Below, one piece after another: positions 41,335 to 44,019 of a stretch of DNA of 44,019 bases. How positions within the stretch are numbered: the stretch's first letter is position 1; every line of letters starts with the position of its first letter. The position numbers were made by a program, and so were the translations under genes. The notes beneath the pieces were generated by a model. It had not been told where the DNA came from and searched no databases. It saw only the letters and a program-made list of their open reading frames with translations. Source of the DNA: CAG-390 sp051867815. GTDB taxonomy: Bacteria > Bacillota > Clostridia > Oscillospirales > CAG-272. The DNA lies in NCBI GenBank assembly GCA_051867815.1, contig JBJDZD010000080.1, positions 1 through 44,019 of the forward strand, read 5' to 3'.

Positions 41335-41885
41335 TATTTTACTCCGATAATGGCAGTTACCGATTTTGAGGGCGACATCAGCATGCTCTCGTTCAGCGTC
41401 AAGCCGAGCTTGCGCGGACAGTCGAGCGCGGCGAAAATATCGCGCTGAAGCTCCAGCGGCAGGTCGCCGTAGCCGGGACTGAACCGCGGTAACGGACTGA
41501 AAGCATCGCAAAGAGCTTCCACTCTCTCCGCGCCGATCGACTGAAAGAGGAGGGACTTCGTGGGCGACAGGGTAGCGTAGCGCGCGATGAGACGGTCGAT
41601 GCCGATGCCGACGGTCGCGGCGAAAACCACGATTCCGCAACAGCCCTCCAGCCGACTTCTCAATGCTTTTGAAGTTGTTTTTGCAAAGCCGAGGTCGACG
41701 TCGGATTCGTTGAAGGTAATAGGAAACTCCGCGTAGCACACCCGGTAGGTCAAAGCGGACGCCGCTTCGGCAAGGCATTCGTAAAGCAGAGCTTCGATCT
41801 CGGGCGCATCGCCGCGAACGCCGGCATAGCGCAAGATCTCGCGGCGGTCGACGGGCGGCGCATCAAAGGTTTTGGTGTATATCAT
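41334..41885 (-). CDS. Stand-alone MetH activation (AdoMet-binding) domain protein
   Basis: A 183-residue protein matching the C-terminal reactivation domain of cobalamin-dependent methionine synthase. The R-x-SPGYGDLPL motif and NESMLMSPSKSVTAIIGV are the AdoMet-binding signature; the N-terminal half is the partner helical part. It would reductively remethylate oxidised cob(II)alamin on MetH using AdoMet and an electron donor. It starts on the metF stop (ATGA overlap) and ends on the metH start, so the three proteins are made in fixed ratio. Splitting of MetH into two chains is known in Thermotoga and Clostridia. Confidence 0.9.
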   Translation of the reverse strand: MIYTKTFDAPPVDRREILRYAGVRGDAPEIEALLYECLAEAASALTYRVCYAEFPITFNESDVDLGFAKTTSKALRSRLEGCCGIVVFAATVGIGIDRLIARYATLSPTKSLLFQSIGAERVEALCDAFSPLPRFSPGYGDLPLELQRDIFAALDCPRKLGLTLNESMLMSPSKSVTAIIGVK

Positions 41886-42757
41886 CCGAGTATGTCCGAA
41901 AGGTTGTGAAGTATTGCCATGGCAACGTCCGGCTTGTTCATCGAGTAAACGTGTACGTTTTTGATGCCGTTGGCAAAGAGATCGATGATCTGGTCGGTTG
42001 CGTAGGCGATGCCTGCCTGCTTCATTGCGTCGGGGGTCGTACCGAATTTGTCAACGAGGGATTTGAATCTCTGTGGCATGAAGGATCCGGAGAGCTTTAT
42101 GGCGCGCCCCACCTGATTGCCGTTCGTTATGGGCATGATGCCGGGGATGACGGGAACCGTTATGCCTGCCTCGCGTATCTTATAGAGGAAATTGTAGAGC
42201 AGATTGTTATCGAAGAACATTTGCGTGGTCAAAAACGAACAGCCTGCCTCAACCTTTTCCTTGAGATATTTGATATCTTCCTTTTGGGACGTGCTTTCCG
42301 GATGTATTTCGGGGTAACAAGCGCCGCCGATGCAGAAATCCGCGCCGCTTTCCTTAAGCTCGCGGACAAGCTCGACGGCGTGGTGATAATCCCAGCCGCT
42401 TCGGTCGGCGTTTTCAAGTCCTGCCGGAATGTCACCGCGAAGTGCCATGACGTTATCGATGCCTGCCGCCTTCATATCGGCAATACGCTCACGGACGGTC
42501 TGCCGCGTTGAGGAAACGCAGGTAAGGTGCGCCAGCGTCGGAACGCCGTAATTTGCCATGATATTTTCGGCAATATCGAGGGTGTATTTGCTCGTGCCGC
42601 CGCCTGCGCCGTAGGTGACGCTCATGAAGGAAGGGTGCAGTTTGGCAATCTCCTCTGTTGCGAGCTTTACGCTGTCAAATGCGGTATCCGTTTTAGGCGG
42701 AAAGACCTCAAAGGAGAGAGAAAGTTGATCTTTGGCTAAGATTTCATTGAGTTTCAT
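41882..42757 (-). CDS. metF: Methylenetetrahydrofolate reductase
   Basis: FAD-dependent reduction of 5,10-methylene- to 5-methyltetrahydrofolate, which feeds MetH directly. 291 residues, an (alpha/beta)8 barrel. Motifs: SLSFEVFPPKT at the N-terminus (active-site glutamate), SVTYGAGG, THLTCVS-type AHLTCVSSTR, ALRGDIP, and FLTTQMFFDNNLLYNFL; the late PVIPGIMPITN is highly conserved. GAGGG lies 7 nt before the ATG. It heads the metF-activation-metH operon. No SAM, S-box or cobalamin riboswitch fits in the short leader. Confidence 0.96.
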   Translation of the reverse strand: MKLNEILAKDQLSLSFEVFPPKTDTAFDSVKLATEEIAKLHPSFMSVTYGAGGGTSKYTLDIAENIMANYGVPTLAHLTCVSSTRQTVRERIADMKAAGIDNVMALRGDIPAGLENADRSGWDYHHAVELVRELKESGADFCIGGACYPEIHPESTSQKEDIKYLKEKVEAGCSFLTTQMFFDNNLLYNFLYKIREAGITVPVIPGIMPITNGNQVGRAIKLSGSFMPQRFKSLVDKFGTTPDAMKQAGIAYATDQIIDLFANGIKNVHVYSMNKPDVAMAILHNLSDILG

Positions 42758-42789
42758 GGTTTTGCCCTCGATTAATGTTTGAATAAATA

Positions 42790-42818
42790 ATTATACCATA
42801 ATTATCAAGAAAAATCAA
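42790..42818 (-). promoter_or_regulatory. Sigma-A promoter of the metF-metH operon
   Basis: On the minus strand TTGATT (42818-42813), 17-bp spacer, TATAAT (42795-42790), 32 nt before the metF ATG, so the leader is too short for a riboswitch. Confidence 0.8.
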
Positions 42819-42820
42819 TA

Positions 42821-42861
42821 GAAAAAACGGCAAATCAGGACAAGCAGCCCCGTTTGCCGTT
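42821..42861 (-). terminator. Terminator of the membrane-protein gene at the window edge
   Basis: Stem AACGGCAAA (42826-42834) with TTTGCCGTT (42853-42861), an 18-nt loop, then TTTTTTC on the minus strand. It lies about 55 nt after the stop of the gene at 42916. Confidence 0.7.
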
Positions 42862-42915
42862 CAAATTATTCAATATTATTGCGGTTGGTACGGTCAGATT
42901 ACCCTCCCGGTCGAA

Positions 42916-44019
42916 TCATTCCACCTCAAATGCCACCCTGCGAAAGCACTTTATAATGTAAATGCCGAAGAAGATGAACATTGCGGAGGGCAGGCACAGG
43001 GCAATAACGTCAAACGGCGTGCGCATCAGCAGCGCGTACAGAAAATCCATCAGGACGATGACGGTACAGAATGCGAACGTGAGCGCCGTCGGTATCCTCG
43101 GGAGCAGTTTTTTCTCCGCGAGCGCCTTCATGATCGGTACGAGGCAGAGAAAAACCGCTATCGTAAACACGGTATCGGCGGCGAAGCCGATATATATCAG
43201 GATCATTTGGCAAAGGCGTTGCCCTTCAATGTCAAAGGGCTTTGCGGAGGAGATACATTTAATGACCGCGAAAAAAACGTCAAAGCAAATATTCGCGATG
43301 ATGACCTTCACAAGCGCGTTTCCCGAACGGCTGATGGCGGCGGATCTCAGCGGTTTGGTCTCCGAGCAGAAATACATGACGAAAAATGCGCTTAATTGGA
43401 GTATGTAGCGTTGCAAAAGAATACTCGCACGGGAATAGAACGTCGCGACCGGCACGGAATTGAACTCGCAAAAGAAATTGCAGTATATGCATACCGAGGA
43501 TAGTGCCGCCGACATAATTGCGGCAAGCAGGAATGTTACGAGGGTAGTGAGCGATATCCTGCCCTTTTGCTGTGCCTTTTCGCTGAGAATCTCCATGAGG
43601 GAGAGCAAGAGGTATTCAAGGGAGAGCATCAGCCAGGCCCCGAGGCCGGCAAGCAATATAATGAGGCAGTAGGGCGAGACCGGGTCATGGCTCAAAAGAA
43701 TGAAGAGGAGGAGCGCAAACACGGTAAATCCGACGCAAAGAGTGCCGAATTTCAAAATATCCGAAAACACCTTTTTGAAATAAGGCTTTCCGCCGTCCTC
43801 GATACGCGAAAAATTGAGCATGACGTTTTCTTTTTTCAGGTTGTACATCAAAAACAATCCGCCGCATCCGATGAGCATGGTGGGGAAGAAGCCGTAGGGC
43901 GCACTGCTGCCCGGAAAGCCGCTGTAACCGTCATAATAGAGATTGAGTGCAACATGCACGCAATAGGCGCATGCGAAAACGTAGACGAAGGCGTAAAAGC
44001 CCTTGGTGTAAAACGTGTT
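42916..44019 (-). CDS. Multi-spanning membrane protein of unknown function (partial)
   Basis: An open frame of 367 codons that runs off the right edge, so the N-terminus is missing; a GTG at 43959 could start it, but the frame stays open and hydrophobic (FYAFVYVFACAYCVHVAL) up to the edge, so it is treated as partial. About eight hydrophobic segments are visible (for example FGTLCVGFTVFALLLFILL, LIILLAGLGAWLMLSLEYLL, LALTFAFCTVIVLMDFLYAL) separated by short basic cytosolic loops; cysteines are frequent. No family signature is recognised. It ends in a terminator and is upstream of, but not part of, the metF operon. Confidence 0.72.
   Translation of the reverse strand, partial: NTFYTKGFYAFVYVFACAYCVHVALNLYYDGYSGFPGSSAPYGFFPTMLIGCGGLFLMYNLKKENVMLNFSRIEDGGKPYFKKVFSDILKFGTLCVGFTVFALLLFILLSHDPVSPYCLIILLAGLGAWLMLSLEYLLLSLMEILSEKAQQKGRISLTTLVTFLLAAIMSAALSSVCIYCNFFCEFNSVPVATFYSRASILLQRYILQLSAFFVMYFCSETKPLRSAAISRSGNALVKVIIANICFDVFFAVIKCISSAKPFDIEGQRLCQMILIYIGFAADTVFTIAVFLCLVPIMKALAEKKLLPRIPTALTFAFCTVIVLMDFLYALLMRTPFDVIALCLPSAMFIFFGIYIIKCFRRVAFEVE

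Noticed and set aside
41335..41778. N-terminal extension of MetH by about 148 residues
   Set aside because: This frame is antiphase to the activation-domain gene, is Arg-rich nonsense, and MetH homology starts at MKITEF.
42758..42820. SAM or cobalamin riboswitch ahead of metF
   Set aside because: The promoter lies about 32 nt before the ATG, leaving a leader too short for either.

Overview
The window reads as chromosomal DNA of a moderately GC-rich (by eye mid-50s %) Gram-positive, probably an anaerobic gut bacterium of the Clostridia. Reasons: spoVAF, lipoprotein signals followed by Thr-rich linkers, a DUF4830 protein, a short archaeal/eukaryote-type prolyl-tRNA synthetase, a MetH whose activation domain is a separate gene, Clostridia-style paired ABC exporters, and consensus sigma-A promoters with strong GGAGG ribosome binding sites. 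This placement is inference from gene content. I found no rRNA, tRNA, CRISPR array, transposase or phage module.

Layout. 1-2.6 kb (+): end of a PPi-type phosphofructokinase, an SDR oxidoreductase, enolase. 2.6-6.9 kb (-): aminotransferase-trpS-rimO-pgsA operon with an 18-bp palindrome in its leader. 7.0-12.8 kb (+): Dabb protein, thyA, folA, M28 peptidase and a large secreted SGNH hydrolase, probably one transcript. 12.8-16.6 kb (-): a PHP-lamin-tail lipoprotein and gap. 16.7-20.1 kb (-): TagA-type glycosyltransferase, a lipoprotein, and an AT-rich secreted protein with a caspase/CHAT-like dyad. 20.4-24.7 kb (+): proS, PHP phosphoesterase, rodA/ftsW, DUF4830 protein. 24.7-27.1 kb (-): TauE/SafE transporter and spoVAF, divergent from a RelB/DinJ-like gene (27.2-27.8 kb, +). 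27.8-32.6 kb (-): ABC exporter and ftsK. 32.7-33.5 kb (+): two half-size TauE/SafE proteins. 33.5-37.2 kb (-): heterodimeric ABC exporter pair. 37.2-38.9 kb: an accessory patch with palindromes, a one-gene AT-rich cassette, a gene remnant and a composite inverted-repeat region. 38.9-42.8 kb (-): metF-metH activation protein-metH operon. 42.9 kb to the edge (-): a multi-spanning membrane protein.

How it fits together. Most genes are housekeeping: lower glycolysis (PFK, enolase, GAPDH), one-carbon/folate metabolism (ThyA, DHFR, MetF, MetH), translation (TrpS, ProS, RimO), envelope and division (PgsA, RodA, FtsK, TagA) and sporulation/germination (SpoVAF). The parts that look accessory or new are: the RelB-like protein with an uncharacterised C-terminal domain, whose promoter spacer holds a perfect 14-bp palindrome; the secreted lectin/Ig/caspase-like protein; the SGNH enzyme built from three copies of an unrecognised domain plus a degenerate alpha/beta-hydrolase-like stretch; and the structured intergenic DNA at 37.3-38.9 kb.
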